Below, piece after piece: positions 6,692 through 15,350 of a stretch of 64,000 nt of DNA (the first letter of the stretch is position 1; each line of letters starts with the position of its first letter). The translations under genes and the position numbers were made by a program. The stretch is from Natrinema sp. HArc-T2 (GTDB lineage Archaea; Halobacteriota; Halobacteria; Halobacteriales; Natrialbaceae). The DNA lies in contig NZ_JBGUAZ010000003.1 of assembly GCF_041821085.1 (NCBI RefSeq), positions 372,001 to 436,000 of the forward strand, read 5' to 3'. The notes beneath the pieces are model-generated. The model made no database searches, had not been told where the DNA came from, and was given only the letters and a program-made list of their open reading frames with translations.

Positions 6692-8488
6692 TTAGTCGGC
6701 CGTCATGTTGCTATCGGCTCCGTCATCGAAACCGTCGTCGGTTCCGTTGATGCCGATCTCGTCTTCGTCCGTCTCGTTTTCGTCGACGCCTTCTTCGACA
6801 CCAACACCGTCAGCTTCGGTCAACTCGATCGTCGCGACTTCGCCAGCTTCGTCACCCAGCACCATGTGGATGTACTCGCCAGGCTCGAGACCGGTCGTGT
6901 CGACCTCGAACTCGACGATTTCGCTGGCACCGCTCTCGAGAGTCACGTTCTGCTCGGCGACGAGGTCACCCTCGAGACGGAACTCGATCGTCTCAGTGCG
7001 TTCCGCATCGGTGGGGTTCGAGACGTTTGCCGTCACGGTGATGTTCTCACCGATCGTGGCGTTCTCTGGTGCCTCGAGATCACTGATGTTGAACGCGGTC
7101 GCCTCGAGACCGTCCTCGACTTCTACTTCGTCAGTGGCGTTCTCATCGGCGACTTGCTGTTGACCGGTGACGTTGTCGTCGCCGAGGTCGTCGTCAGCCG
7201 GTTCTTCCTCGGAGGCGTTGTCTTCGTCCTCCATCATGTCGTCTTCAGCGACTGGCGCTTCTTCGGAGGCGTTGTCTTCGTCCTCCATCATGTCGTCTTC
7301 AGCGACTGGCGCTTCTTCGGAGGCGTTGTCTTCGTCCTCCATCATGTCGTCTTCAGCGACTGGCGCTTCTTCGGAGGCGTTATCCTCCTCAGTGAGGTTG
7401 TCTTCATCGTCTTCCATCTCGTCTTCGACCGTCTCTTCGTCGGCTGGCGTCTCCTCAACAGTGACGTTGTCAGCTGAGACGTCGCCGTCAACGATGTTGT
7501 TTATCTGATCGATGATCCGATCAGTGTCAACATCTTCACCGACGACGGCCATGTATACGGTGATGTTCTCGAGGGTTACGTCCTCGATGGTGGGGTTCTC
7601 GACCGTGATGAAGATCGGCTGTCCCTCACCGTCGACCGGGGGTTCAGCCACCGGCATCTCGTCAGCTGGTTCCTCCTCGGAGACATTATCTTCAGCTTCG
7701 GAGACGTTGTCTTCGTCATCCATCGTCTCGTCTTCGGCGACTGGCTCTTCGTCGGAGACGTTGTCCTCCTCAGTGGGAGTGTCTTCCTCATCCATCATGT
7801 CGTCTTCGGCGGTCGGCTCTTCGTCGGAGACGTTGTCTTCCTCATCCATCGTCTCGTCTTCACCGACTTGCTCTTGGGTGACGGTATCCTCAGCTGCACC
7901 CTCGACGGTGACCACTGCCTCGTCGGTCACCGGTTCGCCGTCGGGCGTGAGGAATGGAACGTCTTCCTCACCCTCAGTTTCGACGAAGTCGTACGTCTCG
8001 TTCTGGTTCGTATCGCGATGCGGCATCGCGATCAGGGTCTCACTCTCCTCGAGCGGGTCGTCGAGCGTCACGGTGACGTTCTCGTGCGTGCCCGCTTCGA
8101 GGTACTCGGAGGTACCGATGACGCTGCCGATAGCGTCGCCAATGAGGAGGCTACTGTTGTGGATCGTCACGAACCCGGGGCTCGCCAGCGTGACGTTCTC
8201 GACGACGACCGTCTCGCCGTCGGTCGTCTGATTGTTGAACGTCACGTACGCGGGCTGTTGGGCGGACTCGTTGTCCGCGGCATCAGTTTCGTTGTCGGCG
8301 GCCGGTTCGACAGCTCCCGTCTCGTTCGTTGTTTCGTTTGCCGTTTCGTTTGCTGAGTCGTACCCGTCCGCGCCGGTGTCGCTGCTCTGAATGGCGTTGC
8401 CGCTCGTTGCGGCTGTCACCATCGCCCCGCTCGAGCAGACGAGCATCAGCGCAGTAAGTACGACGAGCACCTGATTGCGTGCGTTCAT
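6692..8488 (-). CDS. Secreted acidic surface protein with DUF7282 and CARDB-like domains
   Basis: 598 residues. An N-terminal signal peptide (NQVLVVLTALMLVCSSGAMVTA) leads to a Thr/Asn/Glu linker, a DUF7282 domain at about 75-200 (VTFNNQTTDGETVVVENVTL onward), a long Asp/Glu-rich repeat region, a second DUF7282-like stretch at about 293-350, more repeats, and a CARDB-like beta domain at about 455-545 (LEAPENATIGENITVTANVS). Many N-x-S/T sequons suggest N-glycosylation. No C-terminal PGF sorting motif or membrane anchor is visible, so it may be released or held by ionic contacts. Upstream minus-strand neighbour 8642-9142 encodes a membrane HTH protein that could regulate it (inference). Confidence 0.82.
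   Translation of the reverse strand: MNARNQVLVVLTALMLVCSSGAMVTAATSGNAIQSSDTGADGYDSANETANETTNETGAVEPAADNETDAADNESAQQPAYVTFNNQTTDGETVVVENVTLASPGFVTIHNSSLLIGDAIGSVIGTSEYLEAGTHENVTVTLDDPLEESETLIAMPHRDTNQNETYDFVETEGEEDVPFLTPDGEPVTDEAVVTVEGAAEDTVTQEQVGEDETMDEEDNVSDEEPTAEDDMMDEEDTPTEEDNVSDEEPVAEDETMDDEDNVSEAEDNVSEEEPADEMPVAEPPVDGEGQPIFITVENPTIEDVTLENITVYMAVVGEDVDTDRIIDQINNIVDGDVSADNVTVEETPADEETVEDEMEDDEDNLTEEDNASEEAPVAEDDMMEDEDNASEEAPVAEDDMMEDEDNASEEAPVAEDDMMEDEDNASEEEPADDDLGDDNVTGQQQVADENATDEVEVEDGLEATAFNISDLEAPENATIGENITVTANVSNPTDAERTETIEFRLEGDLVAEQNVTLESGASEIVEFEVDTTGLEPGEYIHMVLGDEAGEVATIELTEADGVGVEEGVDENETDEDEIGINGTDDGFDDGADSNMTAD
7211..7372 (-). repeat. 54-bp in-frame tandem repeat, three near-identical copies
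   Basis: Units begin at 7211, 7265 and 7319 (a partial fourth at 7373), period 54 bp. Each encodes an 18-residue acidic unit of the type EDEDNASEEAPVAEDDMM. Near-identity at DNA level points to recent expansion by slippage or unequal recombination. Related but diverged units occur at about 7680-7860. It lies in the spacer of the surface protein and is not a CRISPR. Confidence 0.9.
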
Positions 8489-8641
8489 GGTTGCCGTAAA
8501 GGCATCTTCCCCGTCGTTCGTACAGCGGATAAACCAGCAGAACCATTACGCTGAGAAATCGGATACTACGGCTCAGCGGGCGCGTACACAGTGGCAGCTT
8601 CGCTCACGGAAAACAACGATTGTTGATAGGAACGATCCCCG

Positions 8642-9142
8642 CTAGTCGTCGTAGGTCTGTTCGGACGATTTCGAGGCCGTCGGTTCGTGGCCCGGCAGAC
8701 AAACCAGATTTTCCCGCCCGAGACGCAGTTTCGTGACCTGATCGTCCTCCTCGAGGTCGGCGAGCAGTCGGCTGACCTTCGCTTTCGACCAGTCGACGGA
8801 GTCAACGATGTTCGACTGTTTCATCCGGCCGCCGTTTTGCTGGAGCAGTTGACACACACGCTCCTGGTCGGTCAGAAACTCCTCGTGGTCTGTCTCCGGA
8901 TCGGTTGTGAGCGAGGCTGCGTCCCCGTATCGGTTTCGTGCGACGAGTACCGCTCCGAGAAGCGCAAGCGCGAGCATGCCAACGAGCGCGGCGAGATGGG
9001 CACTGCCATCGAGTTGGAGCGGTCGGATCGACCACGATGCGAACCCTGCTCGAGAGCCCGTGCCCGCGACAGCGACGATCGCGTCGCTGGTCGACGGAAT
9101 GAACGCTGCGATGGACGCTCCAACCCAGTGATAGCTGCTCAT
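8642..9142 (-). CDS. Membrane-anchored winged-helix regulator
   Basis: 166 residues. The N-terminus has one exported stretch and a transmembrane segment at about 47-68 (HLAALVGMLALALLGAVLVARNRYG). The C-terminal domain at about 85-150 is a MarR-like winged helix: LTDQERVCQLLQQNGGRMKQSNIVDSVDWSKAKVSRLLADLEEDDQVTKLRLGRENLVCL. This is the common haloarchaeal membrane helix-turn-helix family, in which an outer sensor part is joined to a cytoplasmic DNA-binding part. It is upstream of and co-oriented with the surface protein gene, separated by about 150 bp. Confidence 0.8.
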   Translation of the reverse strand: MSSYHWVGASIAAFIPSTSDAIVAVAGTGSRAGFASWSIRPLQLDGSAHLAALVGMLALALLGAVLVARNRYGDAASLTTDPETDHEEFLTDQERVCQLLQQNGGRMKQSNIVDSVDWSKAKVSRLLADLEEDDQVTKLRLGRENLVCLPGHEPTASKSSEQTYDD

Positions 9143-9615
9143 GGCTGTGGGGAATCCGTAGTCGCCTCGTTCATGTCCTGTACGGTCGTGACCACTCTAC
9201 AAATCCTTTTTTATAGCACATATGCTGTTAGTATTCTATCTGTATCTCTTCCCGAACGTGAATTCCGCTCGACCAACCGATACCGAGATGCTGTTGTCGC
9301 TGGCCAGCCACTCCGACTGGGAAGCCGTCGACTCGGCCCGCAATCGTCCGGGCGAAACAGTCGCCAATCATGGGATAGACCGCCTTTGTTCAACGAACCG
9401 AATAAACTAGACCGGACGTTTGAGACGGTTAGTGCGGATTTGCCTCGGATTTCCGGAGTAAAGAACCGTTGGTGAGACTCTCTCCGAAGCAAACACGACG
9501 CGACGAGTCGCGCGTCTCGGTCGGTTCTGACTCCGTTCCTCATCGATTTCGTGTTCGACACACCGACGAGCGTCAACCGGCGGCGCACCGATCCTGTCGG
9601 ACCGAAGGACCGAAT
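9143..9615. other. Intergenic region, no gene recognised
   Basis: A TATA-like ATCCTTTTTTATAG at about 9204-9217 may be the promoter of the membrane regulator at 8642-9142, read leftward. A 125-codon minus-strand frame (9211-9588) resembles no protein family and is rejected. No repeat or RNA gene was recognised. Confidence 0.4.
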
Positions 9616-10599
9616 TCAGCTATACGACTCGCTTCCGCGGTGTTCGTTGGCTGGGCCGGCTTCCTCGTCGGTCAGTGCCGTCTCCTCACCGACCAGTGAC
9701 CGAATCCCCGACTCGAGGCCGACTCGGCTCTCGAAGCCGAGTTCGCGCGTCGCTTTCGACGTGTCCGCGCCGCTGTGTCTAATGTCGCCAGCGCGGGGTT
9801 CGCGGTGGACGATCGGCGACGACGATCCGATCGCGTCGCGGATCGTCTCGGCTACCCCCTCGATCGTCGTTCGCTGACCCGTACCGACGTTGTACGCTTC
9901 GCCGACCGCGTCGGTCGTCGCCGCCTGCAGGTTCGCTCGGACGACGTCGCTGACGTGAACGAAATCACGGCTCTGCTGGCCGTCTCCCTCGATCGTGATC
10001 GGCTCGTCAGCCCGCGCCTGCTCGAGAAACGTCGAGATGACGCCGCTGTAGGGCCCCTGCTGGCGCGGTCCGTACACGTTGAAATATCGCAACGCGACGG
10101 TCTCCAGTCCGTACAGCTCCTCGTAGAGGCGGGTGTACTGGTCGAGTGCGAGCTTCTGGACGCCGTAGGGCGAGGTCGGATCCGTGCGTGCCGTCTCCGA
10201 CACTGGGAGTTCGTCGGGGTGTCCGTAGACCGCCGCACTCGAGGCGACGACGACCCGGGCGTCCTCCTGACGGGCCTGCTCTAGGAGTAGCAGGCTCGCC
10301 TCGAGATTGGTTTGGTTGCTCCGTCGGGGCGCGTCGACGCTCTGGGAGACGCTGACGAGCGCGGCGTGATGGAAAATGATGTCGACGCCGCGGGCGGCCT
10401 CTTGGAGGGCGATCGGGTCGCGAACGTCGCCCTCGATCACCGTTACGTCCTCTGGGAGGTAGGCCCGATCACCGGTCGTGAAGGTGTCGAGGACCCGAAC
10501 CTCGTTGTGCGGGCACAGGGCGTCGACGAGGTGGCTGCCAATAAAGCCTGCACCGCCGGTCACGAGCACTGTTCGGTCGCGAATCGCTGGCGAGTCCAT
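9616..10599 (-). CDS. NAD-dependent nucleotide-sugar epimerase/dehydratase (GalE-like extended SDR)
   Basis: 327 residues. Rossmann motif GGAGFIGS at 15-22, Ser120/121, and the catalytic pair Tyr145 and Lys149 in SPYGVQKLALDQY define an extended short-chain dehydrogenase acting on nucleotide sugars. RYFNVYGPRQQGPYSGVISTF and the later DFVHVSDVVRAN are typical of UDP-glucose 4-epimerases of archaeal glycan clusters. Substrate (UDP-glucose, UDP-GlcNAc or another) cannot be fixed. The gene stands alone but lies in the surface-glycan region begun by the genes at 1-1464. Confidence 0.85.
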   Translation of the reverse strand: MDSPAIRDRTVLVTGGAGFIGSHLVDALCPHNEVRVLDTFTTGDRAYLPEDVTVIEGDVRDPIALQEAARGVDIIFHHAALVSVSQSVDAPRRSNQTNLEASLLLLEQARQEDARVVVASSAAVYGHPDELPVSETARTDPTSPYGVQKLALDQYTRLYEELYGLETVALRYFNVYGPRQQGPYSGVISTFLEQARADEPITIEGDGQQSRDFVHVSDVVRANLQAATTDAVGEAYNVGTGQRTTIEGVAETIRDAIGSSSPIVHREPRAGDIRHSGADTSKATRELGFESRVGLESGIRSLVGEETALTDEEAGPANEHRGSESYS

Positions 10600-10863
10600 C
10601 CCGCCTCGCTACCAGTACCTCGCTGTTTAGTATCCGACTCGTACCCCCTGTCTCTGCTGTCGGTCTCGCGCGGAAGGCACTGCCTACAGGGCCGTCTGTC
10701 GCCAGTGTACAACGACACCTGGCGACTCGAGCGGCCCCACGATTCGTGTTTGTTATTACATATGTTGTTACGCGTGCGAACGCGAACAACCCAAATAAAA
10801 CGAGCCGACGAACTGTGTCGCCCTCCGAGCCGTCCGATCCAGTAACGCGAGTCGTTTGGGGAA

Positions 10864-10870
10864 GCTATAT
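10864..10870 (+). promoter_or_regulatory. TATA element of the amidohydrolase gene
   Basis: GCTATAT centred about 30 nt before ATG 10897, the spacing of a leaderless or nearly leaderless haloarchaeal transcript. Confidence 0.5.
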
Positions 10871-10896
10871 GCGCGGCCCTCGGCAACTCCCGGGCA

Positions 10897-12267
10897 ATGA
10901 CCGTCGATCTCGTCGTGCGCAACTGTACCGTCGTGACACCCGCGGGACGGACACCCAACGCGGGCGTCGCAGTCGAGGACGGCACGATCGTCGCCGTTGG
11001 CCGCAGCGACCGGCTCCCCGACGCCGACCGCGTCGTCGACGCCGACGGGAACGTGCTGGTTCCCGGCATCGTCGATGGCCACATCCACAACCGCGAACCC
11101 GGCCTCGAGTACAAGGAAGACTGGGAATCCGCGACGCGAGCAGCCGCCGCCGGCGGTGTGACGACCGTCGTCGGCATGCCCAACACGGACCCCGTCATCG
11201 ACCGACCCGACCATCTCGAGTTCAAGTTCGAGCGCGGCGAGGCGTCGGCCCACGTCGACTTCCAGAGCTACGCGGTCGTCACTTCCGAAAACATAGATCA
11301 GATTCCGGCGATCGACGAGGCCGGCGCGCTCGGCTTCAAAATCTTCCTCGGCTCGACGGTCGGCGACGTGCCGCCGCCGAACGACGGCGAGATTCTCGAG
11401 GCGATGGAACGCATCGGCGAGACGGGCAAACGGCTGGGCTTCCACGAGGAAAACGGCGAGATCATCGACCACTACACCGAACGGTTCCAGGCCGAGGGCA
11501 GAAACGAGCCGATCGACCACTCTCACTCCCGGCCCGTGATCGCCGAACAGGAAGCGGTCGAGCGGATGCTCACCTTCGCCGAGGAAACGGACGCGAAGAT
11601 CCACATGTTCCACGTCTCCTCGGGCTCGGCGGCCGAAGCCGTTGCGCGCGGGAAAGCCCGCGGCGTCGATGTCACCGCCGAGACCTGCCCGCACTACCTC
11701 TGGTTCACCGAGGAGGTCATGCGCGAGAAGGGCAACGTCGCTCGCGTCCAGCCACCCATTCGGGACGCCGACGAGCAGGCCCGACTCTGGAACGCACTCG
11801 AGGACGGCGCGATCGACACCATCGCTACCGACCATGCACCCCACACGCCCGACGAAAAGAAAGTCGACGACCCCTTCGGCAACACCTGGGACGCGATTTC
11901 GGGCTTTGTCGGCCTCGAGACCGAGGTCCCCGCCATGCTTTCGTTCGTCGATCAGGGGCGGTTCACGCTCGAGGAGTGGGTCCACCACCACTCGACGCGC
12001 CCGGCGCGAGTCTGGGGTATGTACCCCCAGAAGGGGTCGCTGCAGGTCGGCACCGACGCCGACTTCACGATCGTCGACCCCGACGCTGAGTGGACGCTCG
12101 AGGATCGCGAAACCCTGCACTCGAAAAACTGCGTGACGCCGTTTGAGGGCGAGTCCTTCACCGGGAAGGCGGTCACGACGATCGTCCGCGGCGCGGTCGT
12201 CTACGAAGACGGCGACGTCGTCGGCGAGTCGGGGTATGGGACGCGTGTCGACGTCGATAACAGCTAG
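10897..12267 (+). CDS. Dihydroorotase/allantoinase-type cyclic amidohydrolase
   Basis: 456 residues of the amidohydrolase superfamily. Metal ligands: His62 and His64 in DGHIHNREPG, carboxylated Lys148 in LGFKIFLGS, His183 in GFHEENGEI, His239 in MFHVSSGSA, and Asp312 in ATDHAPH. All are intact, so it should be an active binuclear-zinc enzyme opening a cyclic amide. It would usually be annotated dihydroorotase (pyrimidine synthesis), and pyrD lies 5 kb away. However the ETCPHYLWF segment is closer to allantoinases and hydantoinases than to the TPHHL of classical PyrC, so the substrate is uncertain. Confidence 0.8.
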   Translation: MTVDLVVRNCTVVTPAGRTPNAGVAVEDGTIVAVGRSDRLPDADRVVDADGNVLVPGIVDGHIHNREPGLEYKEDWESATRAAAAGGVTTVVGMPNTDPVIDRPDHLEFKFERGEASAHVDFQSYAVVTSENIDQIPAIDEAGALGFKIFLGSTVGDVPPPNDGEILEAMERIGETGKRLGFHEENGEIIDHYTERFQAEGRNEPIDHSHSRPVIAEQEAVERMLTFAEETDAKIHMFHVSSGSAAEAVARGKARGVDVTAETCPHYLWFTEEVMREKGNVARVQPPIRDADEQARLWNALEDGAIDTIATDHAPHTPDEKKVDDPFGNTWDAISGFVGLETEVPAMLSFVDQGRFTLEEWVHHHSTRPARVWGMYPQKGSLQVGTDADFTIVDPDAEWTLEDRETLHSKNCVTPFEGESFTGKAVTTIVRGAVVYEDGDVVGESGYGTRVDVDNS

Positions 12268-12455
12268 CTACCGGCTCGCCCCGTCGTTTTAGCGGCTACT
12301 TTCGCTTACAGCCCAGTGTGAGCCAACTGCCTGCAGTCTGTTGTTTGTGGTGATTTCCGATCCGTTCAGCTCGATCGGCTGTTCTCTCGCGTGACAGTCA
12401 TCGCAACGTATCCGCTCGCTTCCGATTCGAAGGACTGTCCTAGTGACTGTCATGG

Positions 12456-12468
12456 CTGTGTATATATA
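12456..12468 (+). promoter_or_regulatory. Probable TATA element of the SipW-cognate protein gene
   Basis: GCTGTGTATATATACC is the strongest TATA-like stretch in the 12268-12562 gap. Initiation about 27 nt on would give a leader of about 70 nt before ATG 12563, so this gene may not be leaderless. The rest of the gap shows no gene. Confidence 0.45.
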
Positions 12469-12562
12469 CCTCCCATGGACGGGATGTAGCTACTACGTCC
12501 CAGATGGCACACGGCGGTTCGACTCCGTCGCTGGGGTTCCCCTGGATGGGGAAGAGAACACA

Positions 12563-13900
12563 ATGGCAGAAGATAATGATTCGATCTCGAGACGGAACGT
12601 ATTGGCAGGACTGGGCACGATCGGTGTCGGGGGCGCGCTCGCGGGAGCAGGCACGAGTGCGTTCTTCAGTGATAAAGCGAACCTCCCAGACAACCAGTTG
12701 ACTGCGGGGGAGCTCGCACTTGTCGTCGACTGGGAGGAATGGTACGACATGGGTGATGGATTCGAATTGATCGATGTTTTCCCAGACCCAATGGGTGAGG
12801 GTGAACAAAACTTCGATCCGATCAAAGGTGGTGTGTGTGGTGCTGTCGATGAGGCACCCCTTTCCTCGGATTGGCGAACTCTCAGAAATTACGGTGAGCA
12901 GGATTTTAGACGTCCAGACTCTCAAGATCCTGAACCACTCGTCTATCTTAACGACGTCAAGCCCGGCGACTGTTGGGAGACGACACTGAGTTACCACCTC
13001 TGTGACAACGATGGCTGGGTCTGGTTCCGGACCAAAAACCAACGGTACGAGGACGCTGATCGCGACAACAAACCCAGTGGACACCTCGCTGACTGGGCCT
13101 GGGCCCGTGTCTGGTACGATATGGCCGACGGGTCTTACGAGATCCCCACGTTTGATGAAGACGGCGAAATCGACGGCTATGAGCGAGTCGAGGCTAGCCC
13201 AGGAGACAACGAGTGGCTCGAGGGTGTCGAGCCACTCATCGCACAGGGGACGTTACGAGAGGTACTGAACGAACTTAACGAAGGAGTGTTACTCGATCCT
13301 GATCCGCTCATCACGCCTGTTGACAATAATGGGGGCTCCTCTGAGCAGTGTGTCCACATCGATGATCGACTCGATGAGCACCCGCAAGATGAACTCAGAG
13401 ATCATTTTGACAGTGGGGACCCACTCGTATTCGAAGACAGCAACGATAACAAAGTCAAACTCACGATAACGGGACTTCATTATCAGGACGGTCCTGATGC
13501 GCCTGACTCAGAAGTCGTCGGTTTTGACTGGGAGAGCGAGTCTGGAATCTGCCAAATCGACGTCAAGGGCGGTACGCCGACGAAATCCAATCCATATAGC
13601 TGTGCGTTCGAAGGGACCGCGTTCTCCGAGTTCGGTGCAGGGAGCGGGAGCAAGCGATATGGTATCAGTTGGATTGAGGTCAGTTACTGTCCTGACGTCG
13701 AAGAGGAGCCCACGGAACCCGAGTGTATCCCTGCTTCGACGACCCACTACATTGGATTCGAGTGGTGTCTTCCGGGTGTGCCCGGACAGAAAGCTATCAA
13801 CGAGATACAGGGAGACCGACTGTCGTTCGATCTGCAGTTCTACACTGAACAATGCCGCCATAACGACAATCCACCTATGGAGTGGCCCACAGAGCGGTGA
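12563..13900 (+). CDS. SipW-cognate (TasA-like) secreted protein
   Basis: 445 residues from ATG 12563 (the frame is open to 12443, but the SipW-type signal begins here). The N-terminus SRRNVLAGLGTIGVGGALAGAGTSAFFSD has the SipW substrate form: twin Arg, a glycine-rich hydrophobic core, and an [FY]FSD box after the cleavage site, followed by PDNQLTAGELAL, which matches the N-T-x-A-G-x-L start of mature TasA/CamelysinN-like chains. The mature part is acidic, has several Cys, and contains a Trp-rich segment (WAWARVWYDM). Such proteins form extracellular fibres in bacteria. The cognate signal peptidase is at 15347-16027. Function here is inferred; no enzyme motif is seen. Confidence 0.8.
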   Translation: MAEDNDSISRRNVLAGLGTIGVGGALAGAGTSAFFSDKANLPDNQLTAGELALVVDWEEWYDMGDGFELIDVFPDPMGEGEQNFDPIKGGVCGAVDEAPLSSDWRTLRNYGEQDFRRPDSQDPEPLVYLNDVKPGDCWETTLSYHLCDNDGWVWFRTKNQRYEDADRDNKPSGHLADWAWARVWYDMADGSYEIPTFDEDGEIDGYERVEASPGDNEWLEGVEPLIAQGTLREVLNELNEGVLLDPDPLITPVDNNGGSSEQCVHIDDRLDEHPQDELRDHFDSGDPLVFEDSNDNKVKLTITGLHYQDGPDAPDSEVVGFDWESESGICQIDVKGGTPTKSNPYSCAFEGTAFSEFGAGSGSKRYGISWIEVSYCPDVEEEPTEPECIPASTTHYIGFEWCLPGVPGQKAINEIQGDRLSFDLQFYTEQCRHNDNPPMEWPTER

Positions 13901-14124
13901 ACTACCCTGAGGTCAAGCTTGGAGCCACCCATAGATTTAACATGAACACTTCCTGCTGTCTACCGGTCTGACAACCCTGAACGGACGACGAGGAATGCAG
14001 CCGGCCCGTCTACGAGGCTCGGCACCACTCACCGCAACCGCAGCGCGGTGTTTCGAAAGGTGGCGCAGTTCTCTGGACGGACGCTTCTCATTAGGGTTGA
14101 GGTCAAGTCGTTCGAGAATGGAGA

Positions 14125-14146
14125 GATTCCCGTGATCACGGGAATC
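14125..14146. repeat. 22-bp perfect palindrome beside the IS remnant
   Basis: Half-site GATTCCCGTGA followed by its exact complement. It lies 90-100 bp before the recognisable transposase and 220 bp after the SipW-substrate gene, so it could be an old IS end or a transcription-terminating hairpin. The stretch 13901-14124 otherwise shows nothing. Confidence 0.45.
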
Positions 14147-14232
14147 CTCGGGTTTCCAAACAACTCGTTACTTCGATTAAACACGAGTATCCACTAGTTA
14201 GTGCTGAAACCGACGTTCCCCACTGAACGCTT

Positions 14233-14760
14233 CACCGGCGCGTTGAGCAGTTCGCTAGAACGCTCGACGCGCCAATCATCTCTCTTGTTGGCCCAGTCGA
14301 GGTTGATTGGTTTTACGTTTCTGCCGGGAAGAAAGGCCGCGAGCGCGACCAAGAGCCGCGCTCGCGTGGTATCTCGAAACGCGGACGAGGAACGTATGAC
14401 GAAGACAAGCCGCTAGTATTCACGCTCGTGGATCGCGGGAGCGATCAGCGATACGTCGCCCCGGCGAAATCCGCGACCGAATCGATTGTGCGACTCCCCT
14501 TGGTGAGTGTCGAGGAGGAGTCGCTAACCGTCTACACGGACGGATTTCGGGCCTATGTCCGATAGAAGACGATGAGAACTTCACCGGGAAGCAGTGATTC
14601 ACGGAGACGGTGAATACGGAGATGGTGATGCACACGTCAAACCTGCGAGAGCCGCGTCGCTGGCGCGCCGGTGGCTCTCGCCGCATCGAGGTGTCTCAAA
14701 GGACAGACTGACAATGTATCTCAGGCCGTTCCAACTCCGACGACAACCCCTTGGTAAACC
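14233..14760 (+). pseudogene. IS1595-family (ISH4-like) transposase remnant with frameshifts
   Basis: Read in frame from 14233: HRRVEQFARTLDAPIISL, then PVEVDWFYVSAGKKGRERDQ, the Gly/Arg-rich stretch, VFTLVDRGSDQRYVAPAK, and SLTVYTDGFRAY up to a stop at 14563. These are hallmarks of haloarchaeal IS1595/ISH4 transposases (DDE type). After two single-base losses near 14557 and 14584 the next frame gives AVIHGDGEYGDGDAHV and SPHRGVSKDRLTMYLRPFQLRRQ, the family C-terminus. The N-terminal zinc-binding half is missing and terminal repeats were not identified. It is inactive and sits inside the SipW module. Confidence 0.82.
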
Positions 14761-14867
14761 GAGTTGAGAACGCTCCAACAAATCATTCGAGCAGTTCTCT
14801 AATTCACCAACAGCGTGCTTCACAAGAGCGAAAACGAAAATCATTGCAGCTGTTCCTGCAGGACGAT

Positions 14868-15350
14868 TTAGCGCTCGTTATAATCCGAACTGTCCGCATT
14901 CCCGTTCTCGTCATTACCAATAACAGCTACCACCCCTTCAGCTTCTTTATCAGCAGCAGTGACGACGTATAGATGCTCGCCGGTACCGAGCTCGTCAGCA
15001 TCAACTGTGAATGTAACACTATCGGTTTCGCCACCTTCGAGTATCACCTCTTGATTCTCGGATTTGTTTTTGGTCTCGAACTCGACCATCACAGCCTCGG
15101 TATATCGATACTCGTTACTGAGCGTCGCTGTGATCTCGAGATTGTTGCTACTGTTTTCGGTCAGCTGGAGGTCACCTCCGTCGTCAACAGCGAGTTCTAT
15201 ACCCCAGTTGTCTGCCGCACCAAGATTATTGTCCTCGAGTGACTTCGCATCCGAGAACTGACTGCCGGTCGGCCCGATCGATGTCGCTCCGACAACCGTT
15301 CCGAAGAGGACGAGCGCAACGGTCAGTCGAACGGCGTGTGTTCGTATCAT
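14868..15350 (-). CDS. Small secreted protein with SipW-type signal, coupled to signal peptidase
   Basis: 160 residues. A hydrophobic signal (LTVALVLFGTVVGATSIG) is followed by GSQFSDAKSLEDNNLGAADNWGIEL, the same QFSD...N-x-L-x-A-x-x-W layout as the SipW-cognate protein at 12563. The mature part is a single predicted beta domain (TDSVTFTVDADELGTGEHLYVV) like those in archaeal surface proteins. Its ATG overlaps the stop of the signal peptidase gene by 4 nt (ATGA), so it is probably a dedicated substrate. Structural role (fibre or fibre anchor) is inferred. Confidence 0.75.
   Translation of the reverse strand: MIRTHAVRLTVALVLFGTVVGATSIGPTGSQFSDAKSLEDNNLGAADNWGIELAVDDGGDLQLTENSSNNLEITATLSNEYRYTEAVMVEFETKNKSENQEVILEGGETDSVTFTVDADELGTGEHLYVVTAADKEAEGVVAVIGNDENGNADSSDYNER

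Noticed and set aside
7211-7372. Regular repeats that could be mistaken for a CRISPR array
   Set aside because: The 54-bp units are contiguous and in frame with a coding region; there are no spacers.
6524-7477. 317-residue plus-strand frame with repeated FFGGVVFVLHHVVFSDW units
   Set aside because: It is the antisense reading of the 54-bp repeats of the surface protein; the hydrophobic look follows from complementing acidic codons.
9211-9588. 125-residue minus-strand frame in the 9143-9615 gap
   Set aside because: No family resemblance and shadow-like Arg/Ser composition; it begins inside the AT-rich promoter area.
10621-10720. Possible further copy of the dispersed repeat before the amidohydrolase
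   Set aside because: Only short matches (CTGCTGTCGGTC and GGGCCGTCTGTC); the core is not recognisable.
10768-12120. 450-residue minus-strand frame opposite the amidohydrolase
   Set aside because: Antisense of a gene with intact metal ligands; no family resemblance.
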